Positions 38,665 through 48,022 of a DNA stretch of 64,000 nucleotides are shown here, one piece after another. The translations under genes were made by a program, and so were the position numbers. The DNA is from Streptomyces antimycoticus (lineage in GTDB: Bacteria; Actinomycetota; Actinomycetes; Streptomycetales; Streptomycetaceae). The notes under the pieces are model-generated. The model saw only the letters and a program-made list of their open reading frames with translations. It made no database searches and had not been told where the DNA came from. The number at the start of each line of letters is the position of its first letter. Position 1 is the first letter of the stretch. The DNA lies in the NCBI RefSeq assembly GCF_005405925.1, contig NZ_BJHV01000001.1, forward strand, positions 3,162,001 to 3,226,000, given 5' to 3'.

Positions 38665-38675
38665 TATGTCGGTCG
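38655..38675. promoter_or_regulatory. Perfect palindrome covering the ctaE start codon
   Basis: Half-sites CGACCGACAT and ATGTCGGTCG flank one central base. As RNA this forms a 9-bp stem with a 3-base loop that traps the ctaE start region; as DNA it is a symmetric protein-binding site in the ctaE/divergent gene promoter region. Confidence 0.55.
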
Positions 38676-38874
38676 CTTATCCAGCGCTCACTCCCGGGGT
38701 CCCGTTCGGAGTGTCAAGGACCGTGGCGAGGGCATCGACCCTGCTCGTCGGGGTGGTTCGGGACAGTCCCTCGAAGGAGGGAGAGATCCGTACGCCCCCT
38801 CCTCCGGACGGCTGTACGGGAGTAGCATCCGCCACAGGAGCCCGGCAGATCACTTACTTCGCCCGGAGGTCATG

Positions 38875-39276
38875 ATGCGGCCGATCGCAACGGTGCTGGT
38901 CTACAGCGATGACGCGAGCACCCGCGAACAGGTGCGCCTCGCGGCCGGGCGGCGGCCCGCCGCCGATGTGCCACCGGTGGAATTTCTGGAGTGCGCCACC
39001 CTCCCGGCCGTTCTCTCGGCGCTGGAGGAGGGCGGCATCGACGTCTGTGTGCTGGACGGTGAGACGGCGCCCGCGGGCGGGATGGGCGTCTGCCGGCAGA
39101 TCAAGGACGAGATCTTCCAGTGCCCGCCGGTGCTGCTGCTCATCGGCCGCCCGCAGGACGCCTGGCTGGCCACTTGGAGCCGCGCGGAGGCCGCGGTCAC
39201 GCATCCGGTGGACCCGGTGGCCCTGGCGGACGCGCTGGCCGGGCTGCTCCGCAGGCGGCTCTCCGTGGGCGCCTGA
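38875..39276 (+). CDS. Receiver-like protein (atypical response-regulator fold)
   Basis: The 133-residue protein has a CheY-like alternation: VLVYSDDASTREQVRLAAG at the N-terminus, IDVCVLDGETAPAGGMGVCRQI in the position of the phospho-acceptor, and VLLLIGRPQDAWLATWS. Asp in LDGE may be the acceptor, but the usual Lys and Thr/Ser switch residues are not clear, so it may be phosphorylation-independent. GGAGGT at 38865-38870 fits ATG 38875 better than ATG 38872. It is divergent from ctaE in the respiratory cluster; the role is unknown. Confidence 0.78.
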   Translation: MRPIATVLVYSDDASTREQVRLAAGRRPAADVPPVEFLECATLPAVLSALEEGGIDVCVLDGETAPAGGMGVCRQIKDEIFQCPPVLLLIGRPQDAWLATWSRAEAAVTHPVDPVALADALAGLLRRRLSVGA

Positions 39277-39297
39277 CCTCACCGTCCGCGCCCCTGC

Positions 39298-40545
39298 TCA
39301 GACCTGGGGACGGAGCCGGGCGGAGTCGGCGGGCGTGGCGTCGGACTGGCCGCCGGCGACGGCGCTGCCCTTGCGCCAGTCCGCCCATGCCATGTTCCAG
39401 TCGCCGTAGCCGTTGCTGAACGCCGCCATGTCGTCTCCGTTGCTGTTCACGACCTGGACGATGTCGCCCAGGCGCACAGTGTTGAAGAACCACTCGGCGT
39501 TCGCCGTGCTCATGCCCGTACAGCCGTGGCTGACGTTGGCGTAGCCCTGCGAACCGGTGGACCAGGGCGCGGCGTGGACATATTCGCCGCTCTTGGTCAC
39601 CCGGGCGGCCCAGTAGACCATCAGGTCGTAGGAGCCGGCGCCGAGCCCGATGCTGGCACCCGTCATCCGTACGGCGGATTCCTTGGCCAGCACCACCTTG
39701 ATGCCGTTCCGGGTGTCGAATCCGGGCATACCGGTGGTGATCGGGATGGTCCGGATGGGCACCCCGTTCCGCTTCACCGTCATCTGGTGGGTGCCGGAGT
39801 CGGTGAGGGCCTCCAGGCGGTCGCCGGTGGTCAGCCGCAGCGACTTGGCGTCGCCGCCGTAGAGCCCGCCGCCGATCCTGATGCCCTTGAGGTTGGAATG
39901 GGCCGTGATGGTGGCGTGGGCGGGCCAGTACTCCTGCGGGCGGTAGTGCAGGTTACGGCTGTCCACCCAGTGCCAGACGCCCTCCACCGCGGGCCGTGAG
40001 TCCACCTTCAGGGCGCGCTCGATCACGGCGCGGGCCGAGGGGTCCTTGACGGGTCGGCTCAGCTTGGCCGTGATGGGCTGCCCCACCCCGTACTCCCCCG
40101 CCTTGGGGCCGAAGGTGACCTTCAGCAGCCGGCGGGCGGAGCTGGTGGAGAAATCGACGGTACGGCGGCCAGGAGCGCCGTTGGAGTCCTCTGTGGACAC
40201 CTTCAGCGTGTAGTGGGCGCCGGCGGCCAGCGGCACGGTGCTGCGCCAGTGCTTGCCGTCCTCGGCCAGTTCGCCCCGGACGTAGCGGCCCGCGGCGTCG
40301 GTGGCCGTGACATCCGTGATCCGGCTGTCGTCGCCCTTGGCGGTCACTTCGAGCGGCTTGTCCGGATCGGCCTTGCGGCCGGCGCCGTCACCGCTGAACG
40401 AGATCTGGTCGGCGGCGTCGTACGGCTTGGCGGACAGGGGGTCGGGAGATCCCCCGCATCCGCTCACACCCGCTATCAGCGGCGCCACCAGCAGGGCGCA
40501 GGTCAGCACCGCCCGGCTTCGGAGTGATCGAGGTGTGTGGCTCAT
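39298..40545 (-). CDS. L,D-transpeptidase lipoprotein with Ig-like domains
   Basis: The 415-residue exported enzyme makes 3-3 peptidoglycan cross-links. A lipobox (AGVSGCGG, Cys near 30) anchors it. Two Ig-like domains (about 45-260) precede the YkuD catalytic domain, whose nucleophile Cys is in NVSHGCTGMSTANAEWFF near 345. A short C-terminal extension ends DSARLRPQV. ATG 40545 starts the signal peptide; the longer frame upstream is not protein-like. It lies between ctaF and the ctaE unit. Related enzymes are the carbapenem-sensitive LdtMt2 type. Confidence 0.92.
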   Translation of the reverse strand: MSHTPRSLRSRAVLTCALLVAPLIAGVSGCGGSPDPLSAKPYDAADQISFSGDGAGRKADPDKPLEVTAKGDDSRITDVTATDAAGRYVRGELAEDGKHWRSTVPLAAGAHYTLKVSTEDSNGAPGRRTVDFSTSSARRLLKVTFGPKAGEYGVGQPITAKLSRPVKDPSARAVIERALKVDSRPAVEGVWHWVDSRNLHYRPQEYWPAHATITAHSNLKGIRIGGGLYGGDAKSLRLTTGDRLEALTDSGTHQMTVKRNGVPIRTIPITTGMPGFDTRNGIKVVLAKESAVRMTGASIGLGAGSYDLMVYWAARVTKSGEYVHAAPWSTGSQGYANVSHGCTGMSTANAEWFFNTVRLGDIVQVVNSNGDDMAAFSNGYGDWNMAWADWRKGSAVAGGQSDATPADSARLRPQV

Positions 40546-40650
40546 GGACTCAACGTAAGAACGGCGTCCATGAACGGCGCGCGGAGTGAGGCAGTGGGGT
40601 GAACCGGCGGGCCCACCCGGGCCACGGCCCGGGCGCCCGGCCGGCAACAC

Positions 40651-40694
40651 CGAGCGGGGCCCGGACACCTGGGGAGGTGTCCGGGCCCCGCTCG
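40651..40694. terminator. Strong terminator of ctaCDF
   Basis: A perfect 20-bp inverted repeat (CGAGCGGGGCCCGGACACCT and its complement) with a 4-base loop lies 31 bases beyond the ctaF stop on the minus strand. Confidence 0.85.
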
Positions 40695-40724
40695 TCTCGC
40701 CGGTCGCGTCAGCCGACTGGCCGG

Positions 40725-41123
40725 TTACTGGTTGGCGTTCTCGCCGCGGTAGTACTCGAAGACCCAGCCGAAGAGACCGACCATGATGATCGGGGCCGAG
40801 AAGAAGAGCAGCCACCAGCCGAAGATCACGCCCAGGAAGGCCAGGGCGCCACCGACGGCCAGGGAGAGCGGCTGCCAGCTGTGCGGGGAGAAGAATCCCA
40901 GCTCGCCGGCGTCGTCCGCGACATCCGCGTCCTTGTTGTCCTGCGCTCCGACATCCACCCGGCGCGCCGTGAAGGCCAGGTAGTAGCCGATCATGATGCT
41001 CAGCCCGAAGGCCAGGAAGAGCGCGGTGGTACCGGCCGGCTCCTTCGACCACACGCCATAGACGATCGCCATGACGAGGATGAAGACGGCCAGCCAGATG
41101 AACATCCGGCCTTGGACCTTCAC
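40725..41123 (-). CDS. ctaF: Cytochrome c oxidase subunit IV (actinobacterial)
   Basis: The 132-residue protein has four membrane spans, two at each end around a polar Asp-rich middle ([20 protein letters not shown]). The motif SPHSWQPL and the terminal [10 protein letters not shown] are typical of actinobacterial CtaF, a small subunit with no catalytic centre that stabilises the aa3 oxidase. ATG 41123 overlaps the ctaD stop by four bases. It is the last gene of the ctaCDF unit. Confidence 0.93.
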   Translation of the reverse strand: MKVQGRMFIWLAVFILVMAIVYGVWSKEPAGTTALFLAFGLSIMIGYYLAFTARRVDVGAQDNKDADVADDAGELGFFSPHSWQPLSLAVGGALAFLGVIFGWWLLFFSAPIIMVGLFGWVFEYYRGENANQ

Positions 41124-42859
41124 TTGCCGGCCTCCTTACCACCCGCGAGGGCCTTGTCCTCGTCGGGCGCACCGTGGTTCTGGAGCTGGTCGAGCGCCGC
41201 GATCTCCGGGTGGTGCAGGTCGAACGCCGGGGATTCGGAGCGGATCCGCGGCAGGGTGAGGAAGTTGTGCCGCGGGGGCGGGCAGGAGGTCGCCCACTCC
41301 AGCGAACGTCCGTAGCCCCAGGGGTCGTCGACCTCGACCTTCTCGCCGTACTTGGCGGTCTTCCAGACGTTGTAGAGGAACGGCAGGATCGACAGGCCCA
41401 GCAGGAAGGAGCTGATGGTCGAGATGGTGTTCAGCGTGGTGATGCCGTCTGCCGCCAGGTAGTCGGCGTACCGACGGGGCATGCCCTCGGCGCCCAGCCA
41501 GTGCTGCACCAGGAACGTGCCATGGAAGCCCACGAACAGCGTCCAGAAGGTGATCTTGCCGAGCCGCTCGTCCAGCATCTTGCCGGTGAACTTGGGCCAC
41601 CAGAAGTGGAATCCGGCGAACATCGCGAAGACCACGGTGCCGAAGACCACGTAGTGGAAGTGGGCCACCACGAAGTACGAGTCGGAGACGTGGAAGTCCA
41701 TCGGCGGCGACGCCAGGATCACACCGGTCAGACCACCGAAGGTGAAGGTGATCAGGAAGCCGATCGCCCAGAGCATCGGGGTTTCGAAGCTCAGCGACCC
41801 CTTCCACATCGTGCCGATCCAGTTGAAGAACTTGATACCGGTCGGGACCGCGATGAGGAACGTCATGAACGAGAAGAACGGCAACAACACTCCGCCGGTG
41901 ACATACATGTGGTGTGCCCACACCGTCACCGAGAGACCGGCGATCGAAATCGTCGCGGCGATCAGGGAGATGTAACCGAACATCGGCTTCCGGGAGAAGA
42001 CCGGAATGACCTCGGAAATGATGCCGAAGAACGGCAACGCGATGATGTACACCTCTGGATGGCCGAAGAACCAGAAGAGGTGTTGCCAGAGCAACGCGCC
42101 GCCATTGGCCGCGTCGAAGACATGTGCCCCGAATTTTCGGTCCGCCTCCAGGGCGAACAGCGCGGCGGCCAGCACCGGGAAGGCGAGCAGCACCAGCACC
42201 GCGGTCAGCAGCACGTTCCAGGTGAAGATCGGCATGCGGAACATTGTCATGCCCGGAGCGCGCATGCAGATGATCGTGGTGATGAAGTTGACCGCACCGA
42301 GGATCGTGCCGAAGCCGGAGAGGGCCAGACCCATGATCCACATGTCCGCGCCCACACCCGGCGAACGGACCGCGTCCGACAGCGGGGAGTAGGCGAACCA
42401 GCCGAAGTCGGCCGCGCCCTGCGGGGTCAGGAACCCGCCCACCGCGATCAGCGAGCCGAAGAGGTACAGCCAGTACGCGAACATGTTCAGCCGCGGGAAC
42501 GCCACATCGGGCGCACCGATCTGCAGCGGCATGATCCAGTTCGTGAAGCCCGCGAACAGCGGGGTGGCGAACATCAGCAGCATGATCGTGCCATGCATGG
42601 TGAACGCCTGGTTGAACTGCTCATTCGACATGATCTGCGTGCCCGGACGGGCCAGCTCGGCGCGCATGAAGAGCGCCATCAGGCCGCCGATGCAGAAGAA
42701 CGCGAACGACGTGACGAGGTAGAGCGTGCCGATCGTCTTGTGGTCCGTGGTGGTCAGCCACTTGACGACGACATTGCCCGGCTGCTTCCGACGCACCGGA
42801 ATCTCCCGCTCTTGCGAAGCGGTCGTACCGGCACCCTGGGGTTCGTTGAGGATGCTCAC
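41120..42859 (-). CDS. ctaD: Cytochrome c oxidase subunit I (aa3 type)
   Basis: The 579-residue catalytic subunit reduces oxygen at the heme a3-CuB centre and pumps protons. Twelve spans are expected. Ligand motifs are [14 protein letters not shown] (heme a His), [15 protein letters not shown] (CuB His and the Tyr cross-link of the K channel) and the [12 protein letters not shown] motif (a3 and a His). The D-channel NxxAF-type region is near LNMFAYWLY. The C-terminal extension of about 60 residues is actinobacterial. It overlaps ctaC and ctaF by four bases. Confidence 0.96.
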   Translation of the reverse strand: MSILNEPQGAGTTASQEREIPVRRKQPGNVVVKWLTTTDHKTIGTLYLVTSFAFFCIGGLMALFMRAELARPGTQIMSNEQFNQAFTMHGTIMLLMFATPLFAGFTNWIMPLQIGAPDVAFPRLNMFAYWLYLFGSLIAVGGFLTPQGAADFGWFAYSPLSDAVRSPGVGADMWIMGLALSGFGTILGAVNFITTIICMRAPGMTMFRMPIFTWNVLLTAVLVLLAFPVLAAALFALEADRKFGAHVFDAANGGALLWQHLFWFFGHPEVYIIALPFFGIISEVIPVFSRKPMFGYISLIAATISIAGLSVTVWAHHMYVTGGVLLPFFSFMTFLIAVPTGIKFFNWIGTMWKGSLSFETPMLWAIGFLITFTFGGLTGVILASPPMDFHVSDSYFVVAHFHYVVFGTVVFAMFAGFHFWWPKFTGKMLDERLGKITFWTLFVGFHGTFLVQHWLGAEGMPRRYADYLAADGITTLNTISTISSFLLGLSILPFLYNVWKTAKYGEKVEVDDPWGYGRSLEWATSCPPPRHNFLTLPRIRSESPAFDLHHPEIAALDQLQNHGAPDEDKALAGGKEAGK

Positions 42860-43818
42860 TGGATCTTGGTCTCCGCGTTCTTGGCGGCGTCCGTCTGCTC
42901 AATGCCCGCCGGGATGTAGCCGGTCTGGCCCTTCTTCGCCAGTTCCTTGAGGTGCTGCTGGTAGCGCTCCGGCGACACGACCTTGACGTTGAAGAGCATC
43001 CGGGAGTGGTCGACGCCGCACAGCTCGGCGCACTTGCCCTTGAAGGTGCCCTCGCGGTTCGGGGTGACCTCGAAACGGTTGGTGTGACCCGGGATGACGT
43101 CCATCTTCATCAGGAAGGGGACCACCCAGAACGAGTGGATGACATCGCGGGACGTCAGGATGAACTGGACCGACTCGCCCTTGGGCAGCCACAGGGTCGG
43201 GCCCGGGTTGCCGGTCTGCGGGTTCCGCTCACCGGGGGTGCCGGCCTCGTAGACGCCCTCGGCGCCCTTGGGGACGGCGTTGAGCATGCGCTGGGGGATC
43301 GAGGAGATCTCCTTGGCTTCCTGCTTCGGACTGGCGGTGCTCCCGTCCACGTTCTCCATGTAGTTGAAGCCCCAGCTCCACTGATAGCCCACCACGTTGA
43401 CCACGTGGTCGGGCTTCTTGGAGGTCTTGAGGAGCGCGTTCTCATCGCGTGCGGTGAAGTAGAACAACACCGAGACGATGATGATCGGGACCACGGTGTA
43501 CAGCGCCTCGATCGGCATGTTGTACCGGGTCTGCGCGGGAACCTCGATCTTGGTCCTGCTGCGACGGTGGAAGATGACCGCCCAGATGATCAGGCCCCAG
43601 ACCAGGACGCCCGTGGCGAGCGCTGCCGCCCACGAGCCCTGCCACAGGGAGAGGATCCGCGGCGCCTCCTCCGTGACGGGGGTAGGCATTCCGAGGCGGG
43701 GGAAGTCCTTTGATGTGCAACCGGTGGCGGTCGCCAGGACCAAGCCCGCGGCCAGCGCCTGCAGCAGCTTCCGCCGCACCGGGCGCCGCGACGAGCGGTC
43801 GGAGCCGTTGGGACTCAC
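42856..43818 (-). CDS. ctaC: Cytochrome c oxidase subunit II lipoprotein
   Basis: The 320-residue electron-entry subunit. A lipobox (TATGCTSK, Cys near 34) and two membrane spans (about 55-80 and 105-125) precede the cupredoxin domain. The CuA ligands are in the His of [10 protein letters not shown] and in [16 protein letters not shown] (two Cys, Glu carbonyl, His, Met). It is the first gene of ctaCDF. Upstream lies an inverted repeat and then the 1-kb repeat tract shared with the divergent desulfurase gene. Confidence 0.95.
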   Translation of the reverse strand: MSPNGSDRSSRRPVRRKLLQALAAGLVLATATGCTSKDFPRLGMPTPVTEEAPRILSLWQGSWAAALATGVLVWGLIIWAVIFHRRSRTKIEVPAQTRYNMPIEALYTVVPIIIVSVLFYFTARDENALLKTSKKPDHVVNVVGYQWSWGFNYMENVDGSTASPKQEAKEISSIPQRMLNAVPKGAEGVYEAGTPGERNPQTGNPGPTLWLPKGESVQFILTSRDVIHSFWVVPFLMKMDVIPGHTNRFEVTPNREGTFKGKCAELCGVDHSRMLFNVKVVSPERYQQHLKELAKKGQTGYIPAGIEQTDAAKNAETKIQ

Positions 43819-43896
43819 GTAGCGCCTTCCCGAGAGTCTCGCCCGCGCGGTCGGCCGCGGCCGTCTTCTGGTCGGTCGCCGGCCCAGTGCGGGCAG

Positions 43897-43925
43897 GGGT
43901 TTGGATGTTTATGCGGACCAAACCC
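43897..43925. promoter_or_regulatory. Inverted repeat in the ctaC promoter region
   Basis: Perfect GGGTTTGG and CCAAACCC arms with a 13-base spacer lie 79-107 bases upstream of the ctaC start. It could be an operator; the regulator is unknown. Confidence 0.35.
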
Positions 43926-44039
43926 TACTGGACGCCATTTGGGGTCGCGCGGGGAGGGTGCCCAACGCGCCGGGGCGCTCCACGAAGGGGTGGAATCCCG
44001 GGCTCCGGCCGCGATTTCCGGTGCGGCGCCACCTCGAAC

Positions 44040-44800
44040 TCCGGCCCTGGTTGCGGGCCCGGCTGGCGCCGGGTGTGACCCCTGCTCGGGCCCCGGTGCG
44101 AGCCCGGCTGCGGTCCCGGCTGCCGCCGGGTGTGACCCCTGCTCCGGCCGCGGCGCGGGCCCGGCTGCCGCCGGGTGCGGCCCCTGCTCCGGCCCCGGCG
44201 CGGGCCCGGCTGCGGGCGGGTGCGGCCCCTGCTCCGGACCCGGAGTCGGCGTCGGCGCGACCCCTCGGCTCCGGCGCGGGCCCGGCTGACGCCGGGTGCG
44301 ACCCCGTGCTTGGTCGCCGGTGCGGGCCCGGCTGCGGGCGGGTGCGACCCCTGCTCCGGACCCGGAGTCGGCGTCGGCGCGACCCCTCGGCTCCGGTGCG
44401 GGCCCGGCTGCGGGCCCGGCTGCGGGCCCGGCTGCGGGCCCGGCTGCCGCCGGGTGTGACCCCTGCTTGGGCCCCGATGCGGGCCCGGCTGCCGCCGGGT
44501 GCGGCCCCTGCTCCGGCCCCGGCGCGGGCCCAGCTGCGGCCGGGCGCGGCCCCCGTTCCGGCCCCAGAGTTGGCGCCGGTGCGCCCCCTCGGCTCCGGTG
44601 CGGGCCCCGCTGCGGACCCGGCTGCCGCCGGGTGTGACCCCGTGCTTGGCCGCCGGTGCGGGCCCGGCTGCGGCCGGGTGCGGCCCCCTTCTCCGGACCC
44701 GGTGCCAGCCCGGCTGCGGCCAGATGCAACCCCTGCTCCGGACCCGGTGCGGGCCCGGCTCCGGTGCGACCCCTCGACTCCGGTCACGGTGCGGCTACCG
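44040..44800. repeat. Degenerate GC-rich minisatellite, about 45-bp units
   Basis: The stretch between ctaC and the desulfurase (43819-45023) has no convincing gene. Bases 44040-44800 consist of imperfect units such as GCGGGCCCGGCTGCCGCCGG followed by GTGCGGCCCCTGCTCCGG, about 45 bp long, with interspersed GAGTCGGCGTCGGCGCGACC blocks and a run of four GGGCCCGGCTGC steps (44400-44450). Because units are multiples of three, long repeat ORFs appear in several frames on both strands (for example Gly-Pro-Glu-Gln-Gly-Pro-His repeats). I treat these as by-products. Bases 44800-45000 are a related but weaker CGACTCCGG-type repeat. Confidence 0.8.
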
Positions 44801-45023
44801 TTCCGATCCCGGCACGACCTCGGCTCCCGGTCCCGACTCCGGCGCCGGTTCGGCCTCGCCTCCGATCCCGGCACGACCTCGACTCCGGTCGCGGTGCGGA
44901 TCCGGCTCCGGTCGCGGCGCGGCCCCCGCTCCGGTCGCGGCGCGGACCTGGCTTCGGCACCGTAGGTGCCTCTCGCGGGCCGTGCCCGTCCGTTTGCCGG
45001 TCTCGCCGACTAGCGTTCCTTAT

Positions 45024-46433
45024 GTGCCCTACTTCGACATGGCCTCGTCCGCTCCCCTGCACCCCGTCGCCCGGCAGGCGCTCCTCGCCGCACTCGACGA
45101 GGGGTGGGCCGACCCCTCACGCCTCTATCGGGAGGGACGGCGGGCCCGGCTGCTGCTGAACGCCTCGCGGGAGGCGACGGCCGAGGCCGTCGGGTGCCGC
45201 CCGGACGAGCTCGTCTTCACTCCTTCGGGGACACGTGCGGTGTACGACGGTATCGCGGGGGCGCTCGCGGGCCGCCGACGCGCCGGCCGCCGCCTGGTCG
45301 TCTCCGCCGTGGAGCACTCCTCGGTGCTGCACACAGCGGCCGCGCACGAGGCGGACGGCGGCACGGTCACCGAGGTCCCGGTGGACCGTACGGGACGGGT
45401 CGCGCCGGATGCGTACGCGGCGGCCCTGCGGGAGGCCCCGGACGGGGTGGCGCTGGCTTGTCTGCAGTCCGCCAACCATGAGGTCGGCACCCTGCAGCCG
45501 GTGGCCGAGGCGGCCGAGGAGTGCGCGGCCGCGGGCGTACCGCTGCTGGTGGACGCGGCGCAGTCGCTCGGCTGGGGCCCTGTGGAGGGCAATTGGTCGC
45601 TCTTGACGGCAAGTGCCCACAAATGGGGCGGCCCTGCGGGAGTGGGGCTGCTCGCGGTGCGCAAGGGGGTGCGCTTCCGTACGGTCCCGCCCACCGACGA
45701 GCGGGAGTCGGGGCGCTCCCCCGGGTTCGAGAACCTCCCCGCCATCGTCGCCGCCGCCGCCTCGCTGCGGGCCGTCCGGGCGGAGGCCGCCGCGGAGGCG
45801 GAGCGGCTGCGGCGGCTGGTGGACCGGATCCGGGCGCGGGTGCCGGAGCTGGTCCCGGACGTCGAGGTGGTCGGCGATCCGGAGCGGCGGCTGCCGCACC
45901 TGGTGACCTTCTCCTGTCTCTACGTCGACGGAGAGGCGCTGCTCCATGAGCTGGACCGCGCGGAGTTCTCGGTCTCGTCCGGCTCCTCCTGCACCTCGTC
46001 CACGCTGACCCCGAGCCATGTGCTGCGGGCCATGGAGGTGCTGTCCGAGGGCAATGTCCGGGTCTCGCTTCCGCGCGGTACGGCCGAGGCGGAGGTGGAC
46101 CGGTTCCTGGAGGTGCTGCCGGGGGTGGTGGCGCAGGTGCGGGAGCGCCTGGGTGCGCCGAAGCCTGCCGAGGCCGCCGTCGCCCCGGACCCCGTGCCCG
46201 AGCCCGAGGTCGCGCTGGTGATCGACTCGCTCGGCAAGCGGTGCCCGATCCCGGTGATCGAGCTGGCCAAGGTGATCAGCCAGGTGCCGGTGGACGGTGT
46301 GGTGGTGGTGCTGTCCGACGACGAGGCGGCCCGGCTGGACATCCCGGCCTGGTGCGAGATGCGGGGCCAGACCTACGAGGGTGAGCGGACGGCCGACCGG
46401 GGCGTGGCCTACCGGGTGCGCCGCCGCGCCTAG
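45024..46433 (+). CDS. Cysteine desulfurase fused to TusA-like sulfur carrier
   Basis: The 469-residue two-domain protein. Residues 1-375 are a class V aminotransferase/NifS-type desulfurase: SANHEVGTLQPV, VDAAQSLGWG (PLP Asp), Schiff-base Lys in TASAHKWGGPAG near 203, and catalytic Cys in VSSGSSCTSSTLTPSHVL near 325. Residues 395-469 are a TusA/SirA domain with the sulfur-accepting Cys in DSLGKRCPIPVIELAK. The fusion would take sulfur from cysteine and pass it directly to the carrier for thio-modification or cofactor sulfur. The start is GTG 45024, with a weak ribosome site. It is divergent from ctaC. Confidence 0.9.
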   Translation: MPYFDMASSAPLHPVARQALLAALDEGWADPSRLYREGRRARLLLNASREATAEAVGCRPDELVFTPSGTRAVYDGIAGALAGRRRAGRRLVVSAVEHSSVLHTAAAHEADGGTVTEVPVDRTGRVAPDAYAAALREAPDGVALACLQSANHEVGTLQPVAEAAEECAAAGVPLLVDAAQSLGWGPVEGNWSLLTASAHKWGGPAGVGLLAVRKGVRFRTVPPTDERESGRSPGFENLPAIVAAAASLRAVRAEAAAEAERLRRLVDRIRARVPELVPDVEVVGDPERRLPHLVTFSCLYVDGEALLHELDRAEFSVSSGSSCTSSTLTPSHVLRAMEVLSEGNVRVSLPRGTAEAEVDRFLEVLPGVVAQVRERLGAPKPAEAAVAPDPVPEPEVALVIDSLGKRCPIPVIELAKVISQVPVDGVVVVLSDDEAARLDIPAWCEMRGQTYEGERTADRGVAYRVRRRA

Positions 46434-46523
46434 AGACCGGCGGAGCGGCAGAGGCGCCGACGGGCCCAAGAGGCGCCGACGGGGCTCACGAGGCCACGGC
46501 GAATCCGCAGGAACCGCGGCGGG

Positions 46524-46549
46524 GCCCAGGGAGCGACAGCCCCCTGGGC
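46524..46549. terminator. Bidirectional hairpin
   Basis: An 8-bp GCCCAGGG/CCCTGGGC stem with a 10-base loop lies between convergent genes ending at 46433 and 46562. Confidence 0.5.
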
Positions 46550-46561
46550 GCCCAGCGGGGT

Positions 46562-47536
46562 TCAGGGAAGGTGGGGCGCGATCTCGCCCGCCGCCTCATG
46601 GCCGTACGCCTTGGCGAAGCGCTCCATGAAGTGGCCCCGGCGCAGCTCGTACTCCTGGGTGCCGACCGTCTCGATGACCAGCGTCGCCAGCATGCAGCCC
46701 ACCTGGGCGGCCCGCTCCAGCGAGAGGTTCCAGGACAGACCGGAGAGGAAGCCCGCGCGGAAGGCGTCGCCGACGCCGGTCGGGTCGGCCTTCTGGTCCT
46801 CCTCCGGGCAGCCGACGACGACGGGCTCCTCGCCCTCGCGGTCGATGCGCACGCCCTGCGCGCCCAGCGTGGTGACCCGGGTGCCGACCTTGGCGAGGAT
46901 CTGCTCCGCGGTCCAGCCGGTCTTGGTCTCGATCAGCGCGGCCTCGTACTCATTGGTGAAGAGGTACTCCGCGCCGCCGATCAGCAGCCGGATGTCCTCC
47001 CCGTCCATGCGGGCGAGCTGCTGGGAGGGGTCGGCGGCGAAGGGGATGCCGCGCGAGCGGCACTCCTCGGTGTGCCGGACCATGGCCTCCGGGTCGTCCG
47101 CGCTGATCAGCACGAGGTCGAGGCCGCCGACGCGCTCCGCGACCGGCTGCAGCTCGATCTGACGGGCCTCGCTCATGGCCCCGGTGTAGAAGGACGCGAT
47201 CTGGTTGTGATCGGCGTCGGTGGTGCAGACGAAGCGCGCGGTGTGCTTGACCTCGGAGATCCGGACGGACGCGGTGTCCACTCCGTGCCGGTCCAGCCAG
47301 GCGCGGTAGTCGGCGAAGTCCTCACCGGCCGCGCCGACCAGGATCGGGCTCAGGCCGAGCACGCCCATGCCGAAACAGATGTTGGGGCCGACTCCTCCAC
47401 GGCGGACATCGAGCGTGTCCACCAGGAAGGAGAGGGAGACCGTATGCAGCTGATCGGCGACCAGCTGATCGGCGAAGCGGCCGGGGAAGGACATCAGATG
47501 GTCGGTGGCGATGGAGCCGGTAACGGCAATACGCAC
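46562..47536 (-). CDS. PfkB-family carbohydrate/adenosine kinase
   Basis: The 324-residue ribokinase-fold kinase has N-terminal VTGSIATDHLMSFPG, the GG switch in RRGGVGPNICFGMGVLG near 60, LFTNEYEA near 205, and the catalytic anion-hole motif DPTGVGDAFRAGFLSG near 258 with the base Asp. It resembles actinobacterial adenosine kinases/sugar kinases; the exact substrate is not certain. GTG 47536 follows AGGAG. It is convergent with the desulfurase and divergent from a small ORF. Confidence 0.88.
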   Translation of the reverse strand: MRIAVTGSIATDHLMSFPGRFADQLVADQLHTVSLSFLVDTLDVRRGGVGPNICFGMGVLGLSPILVGAAGEDFADYRAWLDRHGVDTASVRISEVKHTARFVCTTDADHNQIASFYTGAMSEARQIELQPVAERVGGLDLVLISADDPEAMVRHTEECRSRGIPFAADPSQQLARMDGEDIRLLIGGAEYLFTNEYEAALIETKTGWTAEQILAKVGTRVTTLGAQGVRIDREGEEPVVVGCPEEDQKADPTGVGDAFRAGFLSGLSWNLSLERAAQVGCMLATLVIETVGTQEYELRRGHFMERFAKAYGHEAAGEIAPHLP

Positions 47537-47706
47537 GGAGTCGCTCCTGCGGGGCGGAGAGATCGGACGCTTCACGCTATCTGCTCAGCCCGGTCCATAC
47601 GAACGGAAGAAACTACCCAATAGTAGGGCTTTCTTCACCGACACCCGCTGAATACGGTGCGTGGACGGGGGTACGCGTCGGCGACCCCCATGGACCAGGA
47701 GGCATC

Positions 47707-47931
47707 ATGCCCCAGCACCTCAGCCCCGCCCTTCCCGCCGCCGGAGCCATCGAGCCCGAGTATCTGGAGGAGCTGCGCGGCGACGGTGCCCGGATGGCGC
47801 CGCACTGGGCGGTCACCGTATCGCCTCCCGCCAGGCACGTTTCACCGGTAGCCCCCTCCCGCATCCGGGGGATCAGCGTGCCCGCGGCATCGGCCGATCT
47901 GCTGGCCGGCATGTCGGACTACGGCGACTGA
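47707..47931 (+). CDS. Small hypothetical protein (74 aa)
   Basis: ATG 47707 follows an excellent AGGAGG site (47697-47702). The 74-residue product is Pro- and Ala-rich, with HWAVTVSPPARHVSPVAPSR in the middle and MSDYGD at the end. There are no domain, signal peptide or Cys. The strong ribosome site and standard codon pattern favour a real gene; the function is unknown. It lies 91 bases ahead of the membrane protein at 48023 on the same strand. Confidence 0.55.
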   Translation: MPQHLSPALPAAGAIEPEYLEELRGDGARMAPHWAVTVSPPARHVSPVAPSRIRGISVPAASADLLAGMSDYGD

Positions 47932-48022
47932 AGGAACCGGGCGCGCCTCGGCTCCGTCTCATCGGCATCTCCTCGCGAGGGATGGGACCGTAGAACGTGA
48001 GCGGAGCCAAAGGAGCGAAACG

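Noticed and set aside
43815..44874. Long Gly/Pro/Ala repeat ORFs on the minus strand and Arg/Pro-rich ORFs on the plus strand in the repeat tract
   Set aside because: They arise because the repeat unit is a multiple of three; several frames are open at once, there is no ribosome site or domain, and they overlap ctaC.
44499..45023. N-terminal extension of the desulfurase into the repeat tract
   Set aside because: The extension is Arg/Pro repeat sequence; the family domain starts at GTG 45024.
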